A stretch of DNA of 64,000 nt from Cristatella mucedo (GCA_009760855.2 WPIO01000025.1:543001-607000); one strand, 5' to 3'; shown: positions 1 to 14,500, counted from the first letter of the stretch. Notes: generated by a model from the letters alone, not told the origin. Program-made: numbers and translations.

Positions 1-149
1 CGCGTTCACCATCTATTCTGTGAAGATTTGTATATCACTTATTATTTTACCTTACCATCTTCTAAAAGTTTATCTATTTTTGGGCATGTCAAGATTTTTC
101 ATAAGTATGTCTAGCCTTCCACTATACATGAATATTTGAACTGAGACTG

Positions 150-340
<191 letters not shown>

Positions 341-679
341 CTCAAATTCTATGCCTTGTGTGTAGTGTAGAAGAGAAACAGAAACATTATCCACAAATGC
401 ATGGTCCTGTGGGGTAGGGCATTTTCTTGTTTGTACCATATGCACTAGGGCGCACTATCATCGAATCGTGCCTACAAGTACAGGCAGCTGGCAAGCATTT
501 TTGCAGGTTCCATTCTCGAGGGCAGAATCTGCGTGAGTTCTCATATCGTAAATCAGCTCTTCAGTGTGCCTTGCTGAGCACACAGTTTGCCACCCAAGTC
601 TGTTTTTTCAGTGCACAGGTTACTGTTCTGCCAGTTTTAAAAGACTCTTTGGTGTGGGGTTTTAGGGTTTAGTGTTGAT

Positions 680-940
680 GGCCTCTGGGCGAGCCCAGGT
701 GCATGGTGCGTCACAACCTAGGTCATTGGCTCGAGTCCGGTCGTCTGCAGTTCCTTATTGCCTCTGTAAGGAAGTTATGGAAGGTGCTTAGTCTTAGAGA
801 CCCGTGTTGTGGGTTCGAGTTCTGTATTGGTCAATACTTTCTTGACAACTGCAAACGGTAGTTATGACCACGAAGGCTCTTCTGCCACTGTATACATGAA
901 GCTGTCACATCAAGTTATCTTACTTTCATTTTTATTTTGT
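680..940 (+). repeat. tRNA-derived SINE, family 2
   Basis: A pol III B-box-like sequence GGTTCGAGTTC lies at 812-822, followed by the family body ending AAGGCTCTTCTGCCACT. The same body recurs at 23515, 26290, 57215 and 58330. A second B-box-like GGCTCGAGTCC lies at 728-738, so two SINE heads may be fused or nested here. Exact ends were not determined. Confidence 0.6.
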
Positions 941-947
941 TTATAGA

Positions 948-1005
948 CATTAAGGCTGTTCTGCCACTACGTAAATAAAGATGTTTAATCAGCCAGCCTA
1001 AAACC
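948..1005 (+). repeat. SINE family 2, 3' tail fragment
   Basis: This short piece reads AAGGCTGTTCTGCCACTACG and continues with a TAAATA and CAGCCAGC motif. It matches the 3' half of the SINE at 57215-57405. It is immediately downstream of another copy and may be a truncated tandem insertion. Confidence 0.5.
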
Positions 1006-2871
1006 TATCTATTTTGTCTACTTAAATTAGAGGCAAAGCTAAGCAAAAGCCTAAACGCGAGTAGCAGAACCGAGATGGTGGCAGTTTACTTGACGGGAAG
1101 CTACTGCCTCATGTGATGTTTTATCGTCCAGCAAACATTATTTATCTTAGTATATCTAATTTCTAAATTGCAGCAGCTTGATCCTTTTAAGCAGAACTCG
1201 AAAACTGATGCTATAAATAGCATTTAAGGATCCCAGTGATACATTTTTCAACAGTCTCAGCTATCATACCTCGATTCTCTCCAAACTCGCAAGATTTTGT
1301 TCCACCCCTTGCGATAGGCAAGGACTTCCTAACAAGTGAAAGAGCAGTACTTATTCTAAACCATCGCTAGAAAAAGGCATCGACTTAACTCCAGCCATGC
1401 ATGCTTGAGCATAAATTGTATTCACCACATCAAATGTGTGATCGGTCGTTCAAAGCACAAGTTAGCCACTGAGTTCGGTGCAATTAATATTCAGACATTA
1501 ATCTAGATTTCCAATCTTGACTACAAAACTCATGCTTTTGCAATTATCTGACGTTGCATCTATTCCATGTTCTGTGAATTCCAAGAAAAGAGAAAAATGG
1601 AAGGTCTTTGGCATCTTTAGGAGATAGTATTTATCGGTAAGATCTCTCGGGTTTCTGCAAGTACTATTTCCAAATTTACCTAGAGACTTGCAGGCAACCT
1701 CTTTAGGTGCTGGAGGTTCAGTCACAATATTTAGCATGAGCTCCACTGTAATGCTAGCGCTCTCATATGGGAATGCGATTTGCATCAACACATTCTTCTT
1801 TCTTTCGCATTAAATACTAATATAACCTTAATTCCAGTAACCTACGTCGCACTTTAATGGCTTAGACACGCAGGTTTTTATGTGTCATGCAGTGCTAGAG
1901 GGTGCGATTGTTTTATAGATTCTGTTGCATGGGCTTGGCTGAGTTATGCGACGAATTTGGCACCAGAACAAGGCAAACACAATTTGTGGAGCTCATTTTC
2001 TACACGGCTTCTTCAGCATCGAGCTACACCTCATCCAATATGACTGTGCAGCTGATAAGTTGTGGATCAAAATTGGATCAATTAGCAAGTGTCTTGTCCA
2101 AATTGCCCTTCCAGGTAGAAATACAATGCATTGTTTTTTGTTACCATGTTTCAGCCAAACCTTTTGGTAATATTTCCAATGTTTCTGGGCTTTGGCCGAA
2201 CTATGCATAATACCTGTAGGAGAGTAATGCCAGGGAGTGAGCATAATGAGAAGTGTGTTCTCACACACACCCTATCTCCCACACACACGCAGAAAGAAAT
2301 AAAAAGAGTGAGACCTATGAGCAGCAAGAGAGAGAGAGAAGACAACAAGAGAGTAAAGCTAGAGACATGCAAAGTAAGAAAAGAGACAGGTGGCAAATAG
2401 AAGGGTAAAGGTAACAAGTTTATTTGAAGGCTGATGTGATTGATTTGCACTGCAATAGACCCTGCTAACTTGGGCTAGTGCAAGAAAGAAAGAAAGAGAA
2501 CGGGAGATCAACGTAGACACTGCAAGGCAGTGAAAGTAGATACATGTAGAGAGAACGCAGGCAGGCTGCAAGCAGAGGGCAGGAGGTGCTAAAACGATAA
2601 TGAAAGGCTGATTTGATTTGGATTGTTACTGTCGCAGTCGCCCCTTTTTGTTTACTCTGAGTAAGACCTGGAATAGTTTGTCTTGAACCTGTAAAATGTT
2701 TATCCTAAATAGCAAAAAGCAGAAGCGACACGATTTCTGCAATAGCCTGCAGTCGACTGATCCGATGCAAAGATACCGCAGGCATTGCGTTTATACGATT
2801 GGCTGTCGTTTCTGCAGAAGTCGGTCTCAACGGTATTGACGGTACAAATTACTGTAACACTGTCTTTATAG

Positions 2872-5524
2872 TTTGCATTATCGGTCACCAAAGAGACTGA
2901 AAACGTGATAATCAGTTTGGAGCAATATGTGGACAAGCTGTCTGCAGAAAAGATAGCTGCGGGATTCCACGTGATAATGGTGAGTAGAGGTTAAATTACT
3001 AGCACTTGTTTGCTCATCGAATCGCCATTAGCTTGGCGTTTTTCTATTTGCTATTAGGTGGAGGAGAACCGCATTACCCGCTTACACGAGACTCAGAAAG
3101 TAGTCAACTCATCATTTTCCCAGAACGGCCGATGTACTACTGGTCGGATTCCACTGGTTCAAGGGCGTTATGTTATTCTCCCCAGCACATTGGAACCTGG
3201 TATTGAGCAGGGGTTCCTGCTGCGAGTCTACACCGGGCAGTCAATGAACAGTAGGTGAGTATTTTATTGGAGAGACTTGGGTAGTGGATTGAGTTAGTCC
3301 TTCCAATTGATGACTAATCATGCCGGATTCACAAGCCTACTGAGTAATTTTCATGTTGTCGAGCTGATTTATTTGGAAGGAGGTAATTGCAGGCCTCTAG
3401 TGATGGCACGTGATAATAAATGCAAAGCAATTTTCCAATACGACAAGGGGTGGGTGAATATCTTTGGCCTACTATGCTTATGCAATTGCTTCTAATTGCT
3501 GATTTACCTGGGAATTCACCATATTTAATAATAATAATATTGCACTTGATAAAGCACCCTCGGAGAACTTAATCTCTCTCTAGGTGCTTTACATTTGCTG
3601 TAAAGGGAAATGTAATTGAAATGGTGAGTAAAATCATGCTTGATAAACAAACAAAATGAATAATATGGTTAGGGGTGACATGCACAGGGTCAGCATGCAA
3701 ATGTGGTTAGTGGCAGCATGCACAGTGTCAGCACGCATAAGCACATCAAGGACGAATCACAGGAACCCACTAAATGCTGTCCTAAACAGGTGTGTTTTTA
3801 ATTTCCTTTTAAATGTGGTCAGGTTAGGGGATGTTCTGACGCAGGTCGGGAGCGAGTTCCAGGCTTTGGGAGCATACGAACTAAATGCATGGTCTCCAAA
3901 GGATTTAGGGTTTGTACGAGGTTTTTGTAGACCGTTGGATTCCGAAAAGCGGGTGGTACGATGCTTGGCCTGATGGGGGAGTATATCTGAGAGATAGGCT
4001 GGAGCCATAGAATGAAGGGACCTAAAAGTGAGCGACAAAACCTTGAAGTCAATCCGTTGCTTGACTGGTAGCCAGTGCAGGTCGGCGAGGAGTGGAGCAA
4101 TGTGGCAACTGCGACGCTCACGACAGGCAAGCCTAGCTGCAAAGTTTTGCACCAGCTGCAATCGCCTGATCGCACATGCTGGTAGGCCAGTAAGCAGTGA
4201 GTTGCAGAAGTCGAGACGGGATGTCACGAATGCATGGACCAACTCTGACGTGGTATCCTTATCTAAACAAGCCCAAACTTTAGCAATGTTATGAAGCTGA
4301 AAATAGGCGGATTTGACTGTGGAGCTGATATGGTCGTCTAACGAGAGGTCGCTTTGGAATATGACACCTAGATTTCGAGCTGATTCAACAGGAAATACGC
4401 TGGCAGAGCCAATTTTGAGAGTCAGCCTTTCCAATCTCTGAATCACACTGGGTTTGCCCATTACTAGTAAGTTAGTTTTATCATCGTTTAGTTTTAGAAA
4501 ATTTGCTGCCATCCATGTGCGGATGTCATCAATGCATGCAGCAAGTGAGTTGAGAGAATTTGAGGTGCTCGAAGGCTGGGAGGGATCAAAGCATAGGTAC
4601 AACTGAGTGCCATCCGCCAAGAAGTGAAAGCCTAGATTGTGCTTGGCAATCACATCGGCAAGAGGGAGAGTATAAACCGTGAAAAGAACCAGACCTAGCA
4701 CGGAGCCCTGAGGTACTCCATATTTCAGAGGTACCTCAGATGATCTTTGTCCATTCACGTCAATACTATGGAGACTCCCATTGAGATAGGACCTGAACCA
4801 CTGCAAATCAGTGCCAGTGATGCCTAGGCGAGATGAGAGGCGCTCTAGAAGAACTTTGTGATCGATGATTTCAAAAGCTGCCGAAAGATCGAGCTAAACA
4901 AGCAGAGAAACTCTGCCCATTTCTGCATTCCTAAGTACGTCTTTGTATACCCTAAGGAATGCTGACTCTGTGGAGTGATTAGCTCTAAAGCCAGACTGGA
5001 ACTTACTAGCAAGGTGTGAGGTTTCGATATATGCATCTTGACGCTTGGGAATAAAAGCTTGAGACAGATTTGCACTATTGTAGATGCATGTTGGGATATG
5101 CATTGATCGTGCAAATTCCGTGCAGGTCAAACTCCTTGTTGCTTTTCCTGTCGGGTGAGATTATTATCCCAGCAGGAAAACTGCTCATGTGTTGCGATCA
5201 TACCCTAGGATATAATCCCACGAGTAGATATTGCCCATAGCTGTGTGAAGATACTCACTTAACCTGTGTGCACTCAAGTTTAAAGACTTGATGTAATTTG
5301 CAGTATGAAGGGAAGCAAAACTTCACTTGAGAGTCCTTGGTAGAAAACTTTACTTTGTTCATGTACGAAAACCTCTTTCATTGCGAAAATCAAGCGATTC
5401 TGTTATAACAATAGAAGTAATAAGAATACATTCGATACAGCGCCCTTAGAGAATTGAATCTTTTTCTAAGCGCTTTATCATTGCTTCAAAGGAAGCACGG
5501 TCAAAGAGTTAGTGGTATCTTGCT

Positions 5525-5558
<34 letters not shown>

Positions 5559-8500
5559 CATTTGTATAGCGCCCCAAGAGAACTTAATCTCTGTTCAGGC
5601 GCTTCACATATGCCTCAGGGCTCGAGCCCACGACCTAAGCCAGACCTTAGTCGGGGCGAGCACCTTAACCGCTGGACCAACCCAGCTTGGCAACAAACGT
5701 AAAGAATAACATGGTTAGGGGTGACATGCACAGTGTCAACTTGCAAGTGTGGTTAGTGGCAGCATACCAAAGTGTCAGCACAAATAAGCACATGTAAGGA
5801 GGAATCACAGGGACCCACTAAATGATGTCATACATAGATGCGTTTTATATTCTTTTTAAATTTGGACAAGTCAGGAGATTTCGTCAAGCAGGTCGGTAGT
5901 GAGTTCCAGGCTTTGGGAGCATAGGAACAAAAGGCACCGTCTCCTAAGGATTTGAGGTCTGTACGAGTTATAAGCAAATATTCAGATTTCGAAAAGCTGG
6001 AGGTGCGATGCTTAGCCTTCGGTGGGGCATAAGATCAGATCGCTAGGCTGGAGCCAAAGAACGAAGATACCTAAAAGTAGAGTCAATACCTTGCTTGACT
6101 GGGAGCCAGTGCAGGTCGGCGAGAAGTGGTGTGATGTGGCCAGTGCGACGCTCGCGACAGAGAAGCCTAGCTGCAGAGTTGTGCATCACCTATAAGCGTC
6201 TGAGTGAACAGGCTAGTAGGCCAGCCAGCAGTGAGTTACAGATGTTGAAACGGGATGGTAAAAATGCGTGGACCAATTTAAATCATATGCCTGAAAGGAT
6301 GAAAATGTGTAGGAGGTTGGTGTATTATTCGGCTGGATTATTGTACTATTTCATTACACAGTGACTGTGAATTTATTGTACAACAATTGTACATTGGTTC
6401 AGGAGTTTAATTCGTTCCATGATAGAGCTCATAATTCAAATTACTCGCATGTTAAATCAATATTCTCCATTGAAATAAACTGAAATGCCATTAATCCGTT
6501 CCGGACCCATTCAACACCGCGATTGCTATAGCATGTTTTTAATTAATATATTCACTTATAAAAAACGAATGCTGTTTAAAAAAATACAATACAATGTACT
6601 GCAATTAACGGGTTTTATTGATTATATATGTGCAGCGTTAAATTGGAGATCAGGCGACTTGAAGATGGAGGAGAAAGGTTAAATAAATACCTAAATTTTT
6701 ATTCCAGAATTTATGCCATTTTTCCTCACTTTTCATTTTAATATGCAGGGGATTTTGATGGAAATCATACTATGTCTAATGAGGTCTTCTTCATTCTCAC
6801 TTTAAGATTTTTTTAAGATGAGTAACGCAGTTGTCATTAAATAGCTCTGTAGCACGCTCAGTTAAAACTATCTATTGGTTTTTTATTTTGGAATAAAACT
6901 TGAAAATTTCTCCCACATCCCTTCCTGTATCTCACAAGGTAGAGATAACCTCTGCCGTCTAACCTATTCCTATTGCCTGCAACACCTCAATGTGCTGCTG
7001 CGTCTGTAGCTCCTTAAGCTCATTCGCTGTCAGTTCCTCAAAGTTCAGCGCTTCGATGAGCTCGCTCATGTCGCGTTCATCCAAGTCCAGGCCCACCGGC
7101 TGGCCAAAGGATGCAATCTCCTCCACCACTGCCGCTTTGCATTTGAGTCATTCAAAAGTCTGCTTCAGAAACAGCCTCAGGCCATGGCTTCTTAAATGCA
7201 GAGGTCAAGGTCCTCTTGATATCACCCTGCCAGGTCATGCCAATTATTCTGAGGCATATCACGATGCTATGATGGTCCTTCCAAAATTCTCGAAGAATGA
7301 GGTTTGTGTTCTTTAGGTGCTCGGTGAAGAGCTTCTTGAAATTAGAAATCATCTGGTAGTCCGTAGGCTGCAGGATAGGGTTGTGTTGGGCGGCGAAAGG
7401 TAGAGAACCTTTACCAACTTGAACTCTTCGAAGATGTCATCTTCGAGTTTAGGTGGTGTGCATGTGCATTGTCTAGCAGGAAGAGAAGGTCTAGTAATTT
7501 TCCTGGAGATCCTTTTAACGTCAGGACCAAAGACCAAATTAACCGTCTTGCATTGGAGCGTCTGTCGCTGCCCTACCCTTGCTGTCCTGAGCAACCGCAC
7601 ACAATTCACGACTATATCCTCTTGTTTGCGTCGCTGACGCAACCACTCTCACTCGTATACACGAGAGCAGTTATGTTGCAAGCGCTTACAGTGAGGGAGA
7701 GTGGCACGGGTTGCTGGGCGGATGTTACAGCGTGGCTCACTGCGAAGTTCGCTGCGGCAACTAGCGGTAGGGTATCTAAAGCTGCCTCGTAACCCGGATT
7801 TAGCTCTCAAGTCAAAGCAGAAAATTGGCCGGGAGACATCTCGTATCCTGAAAAACTCGCAATTGGGGACGCTCGTAAGTCAATGCAACACTGTAAATAG
7901 TGCAAATACCATATCCAAACAATGCATTCTAGCATGAAGGCATACATAATTTCATTACAATAAATGAAATAGCCATTAAAACTTAATACGAATACAAATT
8001 AGACAAATCAAGATATTAACGAATCTTTAGTGGTTGCGTGTACATTACACATCCAGGGTAAAAGTTCAGAAACTGCATGGGGCCTAGAAAAATTTATATT
8101 ATTGTAACTCGTATTGGAAAATGATTGAGATTGTCCACACTGGTTCCATCTAAAGGCAAACAACTATTTCGTGGAAGTTGTTCCCAAGCAAAATTGCATT
8201 CTGCTTCCGCCTAGTTTTTATGCTTGAGGGCGTCTCTTATCAACCAAAAAATTCGGCGTTTTCTTGGTTTTTTTTATGATTTGTGATATTGTTTAAGGAA
8301 TCAAGCAGTATGCTTTGGTGTGTAAGGCCAATATTTGTTTTAGAATATACAGTAAAACCTGTTTTTTGCGACAGTTTCCGTTTGAGCCACGTTAGCTGAG
8401 TCAACAGTTTCCAATAATTGGCCAAGGCATCGACAGTTCGTTAAATGTTGTTCTGAAACTGTAGTGCCTTGTTGAAAAATTAAACGTGGTCCTGCTGCTA

Positions 8501-11500
8501 AGGAGGTCCCTTTTTAGGAAGGTTGATCTTGAGCGTGATCTCAAATGGGTTTAAAGAAGTTAAGCAAAATATAGGTTGCAAACATACAATCTTATCAATC
8601 TAATCTTACCTTTCACTCACTGTTGGGTGTCTACTGGCTCCCCAATCATAAAAAGGTTGTTTGAGAGAGGAATAGGCTGAAGTGATATGGATTGCTCAGT
8701 CTGGGCAACATACAATGACAAAAGTCAGTTTCGCTACAGCTGGCCTCTTTCTATTAAGGTCGATTCGTCTCACCCGGTAGCTAAGGAAACTACTGTAAAT
8801 CGACGGTAAATAGTAAACATATTTTTTATACATTTGCTATCTAGTAATAATACTATTAATAATAATGCATTTGACATAGCGCCCTCAGAGTAATGGTCAG
8901 TAGTAAAATGCTCAAAAAACAACAAGTAAAACATAGTTAGGGGTGATACACACTGGGTCAGCATGCAAGTATGGTTAGTGCAGCATGCACAATGTCAGCA
9001 AGCATAAGCACATTGTGAGCCATCGCACGCGTGGAGAAATCTAATTCTGCCGAAAACCCTAGCAAATATCAACGCGGCAAAACAAAAGGACTGCCTTGGC
9101 AGCAACCTTAGAAATCAGCCTAAGATTAGAATCTGATAATTAATAATATAGTCTGATAGTAAGACTATAATCGGATAGCTATCGGCATTTGAGGTCAAAA
9201 TTGAAGGCAATCAATAGGATGTATCTCGGGCTCGAGGCTAATAGAAGTAGTCATTCTTAAATCGAGAAAAGGTTCTTGGATGAAGATTGTCAGGGTAATA
9301 AAGCTGCGCTTAGGATGACGGTTTATCGTTCTCTCTACAAGGAGCATGTTAGCAGCGAGCCCATATCGGCACGCTGCAGACTTGTTGCCGTACCTGCCAA
9401 TTTTCGGCGCTCTGCAGCGGCCTCACTCTTGAATGCCTCTCTAGTCTCTTACTACAGCTTCCTATTGCTTTGTCTGTTGTGCGTACTTACCAAGCTATAA
9501 CGCTTAGGCTCCCTATACCACGACCTATTTACTTGCGTACACCGTCAACCTGAATGTAGATGTGCCCAGCTGCTTCGCCCGCATTCAGGTTAGACGGTAC
9601 TGCAGCTTCAGGGACGAAGCTCTAATAACTCCGTAAAACGCTAGCAGTACTGTTTTAGTCCGTAACTTATTGCCCAGGAGAATTCTTGAGCTCTGAATCT
9701 AAGAAAACCCGGAATAGGGCCATTGGTTGATGCCCCCTTAGAAGCTGGAGAACTCCATTACAGACGGCCGGTTGTGGTTTCGAGTTTTGGTGGCTGGTGG
9801 AAGGCTTGCATGTAGCTGTGCTACACGATAGTAATGCCAGTAAGATCTACTAGCTAAGCAAATATCTAGTCTTGTTATACCTTAAATTGTGGCCGAAACC
9901 CTTTGTGTTACATTTTCATACCTTATTAATCTACAATAAGGTGACAGATTCTTGACCTGCTAGCACACTAGGGAAATTGGGCAGAGTTTTAGTGACTTAG
10001 ACAGCAGCAGCGGCAGCAGAGACTGATCGCACAGACCCGTTCATGCAATGCAAGCAGCTATAGCAAAGGGAGTCTGCCTTACGGATTTTCGAATTTCTAG
10101 CTACGCTATTACTATATTAGGAAGGTTAGAAACTAAAACATCGCTTGGAAACTGCAAATAAGTAAGGTTGCTGTGCAATATATCATTCCGAAAATGTCCT
10201 CGCTAGGGACGAAGAAGAATTGGCCCGAGTATAGTAGCCTTCAAGATAACAGAGTGAATGATCCGCTCTTAAAAATATAGTGCACGAGGGCCTGTTTGGC
10301 GCCCTCTCAAGTCCAGACCTAAACGCTCGAGCTCAGCACCAGCATCATCCCCAGCGAAAATATGGTGATACAAAAGCTTACCGAATACACATTTGGCAAG
10401 GATGAAAAATAAAAATTTGTTACTGAAAAAATCCCGCAAATCTTCCGAGGGCGTGACGGCACAGACACTGAATGACCGAATATTGAAAGTGAGCATTCTC
10501 CATCAAAGAAAGTAAGTTCACAGTCTATGGCAACTGCAAAAGTCGTTCGTTTGTACGAGGTAGGAGACACAGAGCATATGCCGACATTTTCTTAAAAAAT
10601 ACCTTGAAATGTGGGCCCGGATCATTGACAATTTCAAGCAGACTGCGAAGATACAATTAGCCGAATTAAGGGCATATTGATTACGGTTTCTATTTGAAAT
10701 TCATGGATAAGATTAATATCAACAGGACAGCGATTAAAAAAATGCTGCCAGAGTCGGGCTGCAGTTTTTGATACGTCCCCTCATTAGAAGAGCTGCAGTG
10801 GCCGACTCTAAGCCCGGCCCTGAACCCGATTGTGCATCCATGAGATGTGGTTTAGCATAGGCCGAGAGCTTTGGAGAGTCACGCGCGATCAAAGATCACG
10901 TAATCGGACAACTTGCAAGCGGTTTTGTATGCTATATCATCTCATGCAACTCTGAAACTCGTCTAGTTCACGCAACCCCAAAAAGCGGAAGGAATCGTTA
11001 ATCGAAAGGGGCCCCAAATTCTACTAAAATTAATGCTTCTCCCACACTTGCTTTCGCTGTCATGCTAAATATTGGTGTGTTTGACCGATGTAGTAATTTT
11101 GGCATCAATACCAATTGTTTTTACTTTAGGAAAAATCTTAAACTGCTTGCAGCAATAGTTGACCTGTTTGGCGATGCACTGGACGTTGCAAAACTTAAAT
11201 GCAACTAGAGTAGGTTATTCAACAAGGATCCATGGGTTGTTGGATCATAGCCGCACATCTTTTTGTAGGTGATTACGTGCAGGAAATTTTAGTTTTTTAT
11301 TCTTTATCATATTTTAGCTTAACTTTATTCAGCATAGGCATGATAGGTTTGCCGAAAGGGTGATAAGGAGCTCACTGTGACCCTTGATCTAAAAGTCCTA
11401 GAGATCACTGCAATCGGTTATACAATAATAATACATCTGTATGTAACCCTCAGAAAACTTAATCTCTTTATAGCACTTTAAATTTGCTGGAAAGGAAGCA

Positions 11501-14500
11501 CGATCGAATTGTTAGTGGTAGCATGCTCACTGACAACAAGCATAACATGGGTAGAGGTGAAATGCACAGGGTCAGTATGCAAGCATGATTAGTGGCAGCA
11601 TGCAAGTATCAGCAAGCATAAGCATACAAAGGAAGAATCACATACAAGCTGTAATACATAGGTGCGTTTTTACCATCTTTTTGAATGTTGTTAAGTCGGG
11701 TAATGTCATGATGCCAGTCGGAGGGAATTCTAGGCTTTGGATGCATAAGAACTAAAGGCACGGTCTCTAGAGGATTTTAGGTTCGTTTGAAGTATTGATA
11801 AACGATTTGATTCCGAAAAGCGTGCGATACGACGCTTAGACTTCTGGGACTATACTGGATAGTTTGGCTGGGATCAAAGCATGACGGTAACTAAGAGTGA
11901 TTTAGAGAGCCTTAAAGTCAATGCTCTGCTTGTCTGGGAACCATTGCAGGTCGGTGGGAAGTTGCGTGATGTGGAAACTGCAACTCTCCCGACAGACAAG
12001 CCAAGCAGCAGAGTATTTCACCAACTGTAAGTGCCTGATCAAACATACCGGTTGTCCTGCATGCAGTGAGTTAAGTAGACAAGATTGGATGTCGGAAAAG
12101 CATGAAACAATTTAGATGTAGTATCCATGTCTTAGCAAGACCGAGTTTGAGTAATTTCTTATATAGCTGAAAGAAGGCAAACTTAGCAATGCAGCTGATG
12201 TGAGTGTGTAATGCAAAGTCACTTTGGAATAGGTCAGCTAGATTTCACGAAAACTCAAAAGGAATATGTCAGCAGAGCCGATTTTGAACGTTAGGTTTTC
12301 CGATACCAGAATTACAATATGTTTTTCCATAACTAGCAAGTTGGTTTTATAATCATTACATTTTAGATAATTTGCTTTCATCAATGTTCAAATGTCATAA
12401 ATGCATGCAGAAAGGGGATTACGAGAGTTTGACCTGCAGGAGGGCTGGAGAAGATCAAAGCATTGGTAAAACTGAGTGCCATCTGCATAGAAGTGAATGC
12501 CTAAGTCGTGCCCCAAAAATCTTATCGGCAAGAAGGACAGTATAGACCGTGAACAAAACTGTGCTAAGCACAGAGCACCGACGTACCCTATACTTCAGTG
12601 GTTTTTCGGATGATCTTTTTCCGTTCGCATAACTACTATGGAGTCTCCCATTAAGATAGGACTTAAACCATTTTAGTCCAATGTTAGTAATACCAATGCG
12701 AGATGAGAGGCACCCGAGAAGGACATCGTTATCGATAGTATCAAAATCTGCTGAAAGATCGAGCAAAACAAGCAGAGACAATCTACCTGAGTGTGCATTC
12801 CTGAAAAGGTCGGTATACACCCGAACAACGCTGACTCTGTGGAGTGATTAACTCGAAGACCAGAGCGGAACTGAAACGGAAACTGAGCGGAACTTACTAG
12901 CTAGGTTTGAATTTTTAATAAATAAGTTCAACTGATGTACCAAACCTGGTTTGGTGTCTTTGATAAGAATGGTTGAAGGGAGACTGGGCGGAAGTTTCAT
13001 AAGCTTCCTTTGTTAAGTGGTGCTTTATTGAGTAGTGGCCTGACTACAGCCTTTTCGAAAGGTGCTGGAACATGACCAGAGGCTAATTACAAATTTATGA
13101 TGTCAGTTATGCCTGAAAGTAGTGGATCTATGCGTCGTAACAGATGGAAGGTGGGAATAGTATCTAGAGGACTATTTGTTTCCATAGATAGAGCTATGAA
13201 CTATACAAGAATTTCAGTCATGTCCTCCTTGCATGCAGACATTGTGTTGCTGCATGGAATTGACTTCAAGGTGATCAGGAATTGACGGACCTGATTCCAG
13301 AGGAGATTCTGCCACCCCAGAGAGGGACATCCAGGTTTTGTCTATCTGTCTATGCCAAATAATCTAGAAAAACCGATCAGAAAAAATGCCCTACAGACCG
13401 TTGTGTTAGGATTATGAAAGGTAATATTTGATCCTAGACCTGAAGTTTTTGGATTGCGCATCTGTGATTGCACAATGTTTTTATAGAATATAGACTAGGC
13501 CTTTTCTAGGATTGATTGGCAAGACCGACAGTGGTACTAGTAGGCCTGTTGATGGACAGTCAGTCCTGATAGTGTGTACATATTTTCAAGCTCGAACTTG
13601 ATCAAAGGTGCAAAATATTCGAGCATATCATCTATTGTCATGTTGCAGCATTTTACAAATGATTACAGGTCAGAAGGGGATTGAGAAGCAGAGGTAAAGA
13701 ATATGTTCTCGCAAGGACAGCATCGATTTTAAGGGTCTTCAGGTTTTACGGCTCACAGGTGACTTCTGATTCAGTGGAGGGCAAACACTGTAGGCTAAAT
13801 GAGATCTTCCTGTAGTCAGATAAGCAAAATTTTTTATTATTAGGTGATGATAGCATACAGTTACAGGAGAAAATTCGGCGGAGGTGTGCCTCTTCATGTT
13901 AGTAGTGCCACGCACGTGAGCCACAAGAAAAAATGAGCCAGTCAGAGCTCATAATCTGGTGCTGAATGCGTCAGATAAGTTATTCAAATGAATGTTAAAA
14001 TCATCACCCATAGTGAAGAAAGACTGTTGGTTTGTACAGAGAATCGAAACGAGATCAGAGATCTGAGATAATGAAGGACTTGGTACCCTGGTCCAATAGA
14101 CTACTGCCATCTCTGGCAGCTCGTTGTCTGATGAACTAAAAACAATATATTCGAAAGAAGTCTTCGACGGAACTGCAAATGGACTTTAGAAGTCATCGCT
14201 AGTATTCTTGCAACATAAAAACTAATAATTCTCGGATGTGCGTCATAGGTTCTTATATGGAAATAGAAGAACGTTTCCATAACGCAGCTAGCAACAGCTA
14301 AGTGTTATTTGTCCATAGTGTGGGCAGGCTATTCCAGACGACTTATCATTAGATGAGCACATTCCCTCCACTGTCAAATCGGCCATCTTTCAGCTAAGGA
14401 ACGTCGCAAAACCCTTGACCATTATAGACATGAATACGAAGGGCGAATGAGTAAAGCGATGCGACATCATTTCTAGATTATATAAATTGATTTTATTTAT

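Larger units (their letters stand above)
340..2871. other. Upstream intronic stretch of calpain copy A, no gene seen
   Basis: Apart from the SINE copies at 680-1005, I recognise nothing in this stretch. A minus-strand frame at 1498-1791 (97 codons) reads like plausible protein but has no recognisable domain or clear splice sites. I looked here for the calpain exon that should precede 2872 (matching exon 6 of copy B) and did not find it, so that exon is probably left of the window. The stretch is therefore most likely intron. Confidence 0.5.

Noticed and set aside
3656-4294. Plus-strand frames of 88-105 codons
   Set aside because: They lie antisense to the LINE RT C-terminus and 3' UTR and have no homology of their own.
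7419-7937. Plus-strand frames of 72-107 codons
   Set aside because: They are antisense shadows of the Tigger transposase remnant on the minus strand.
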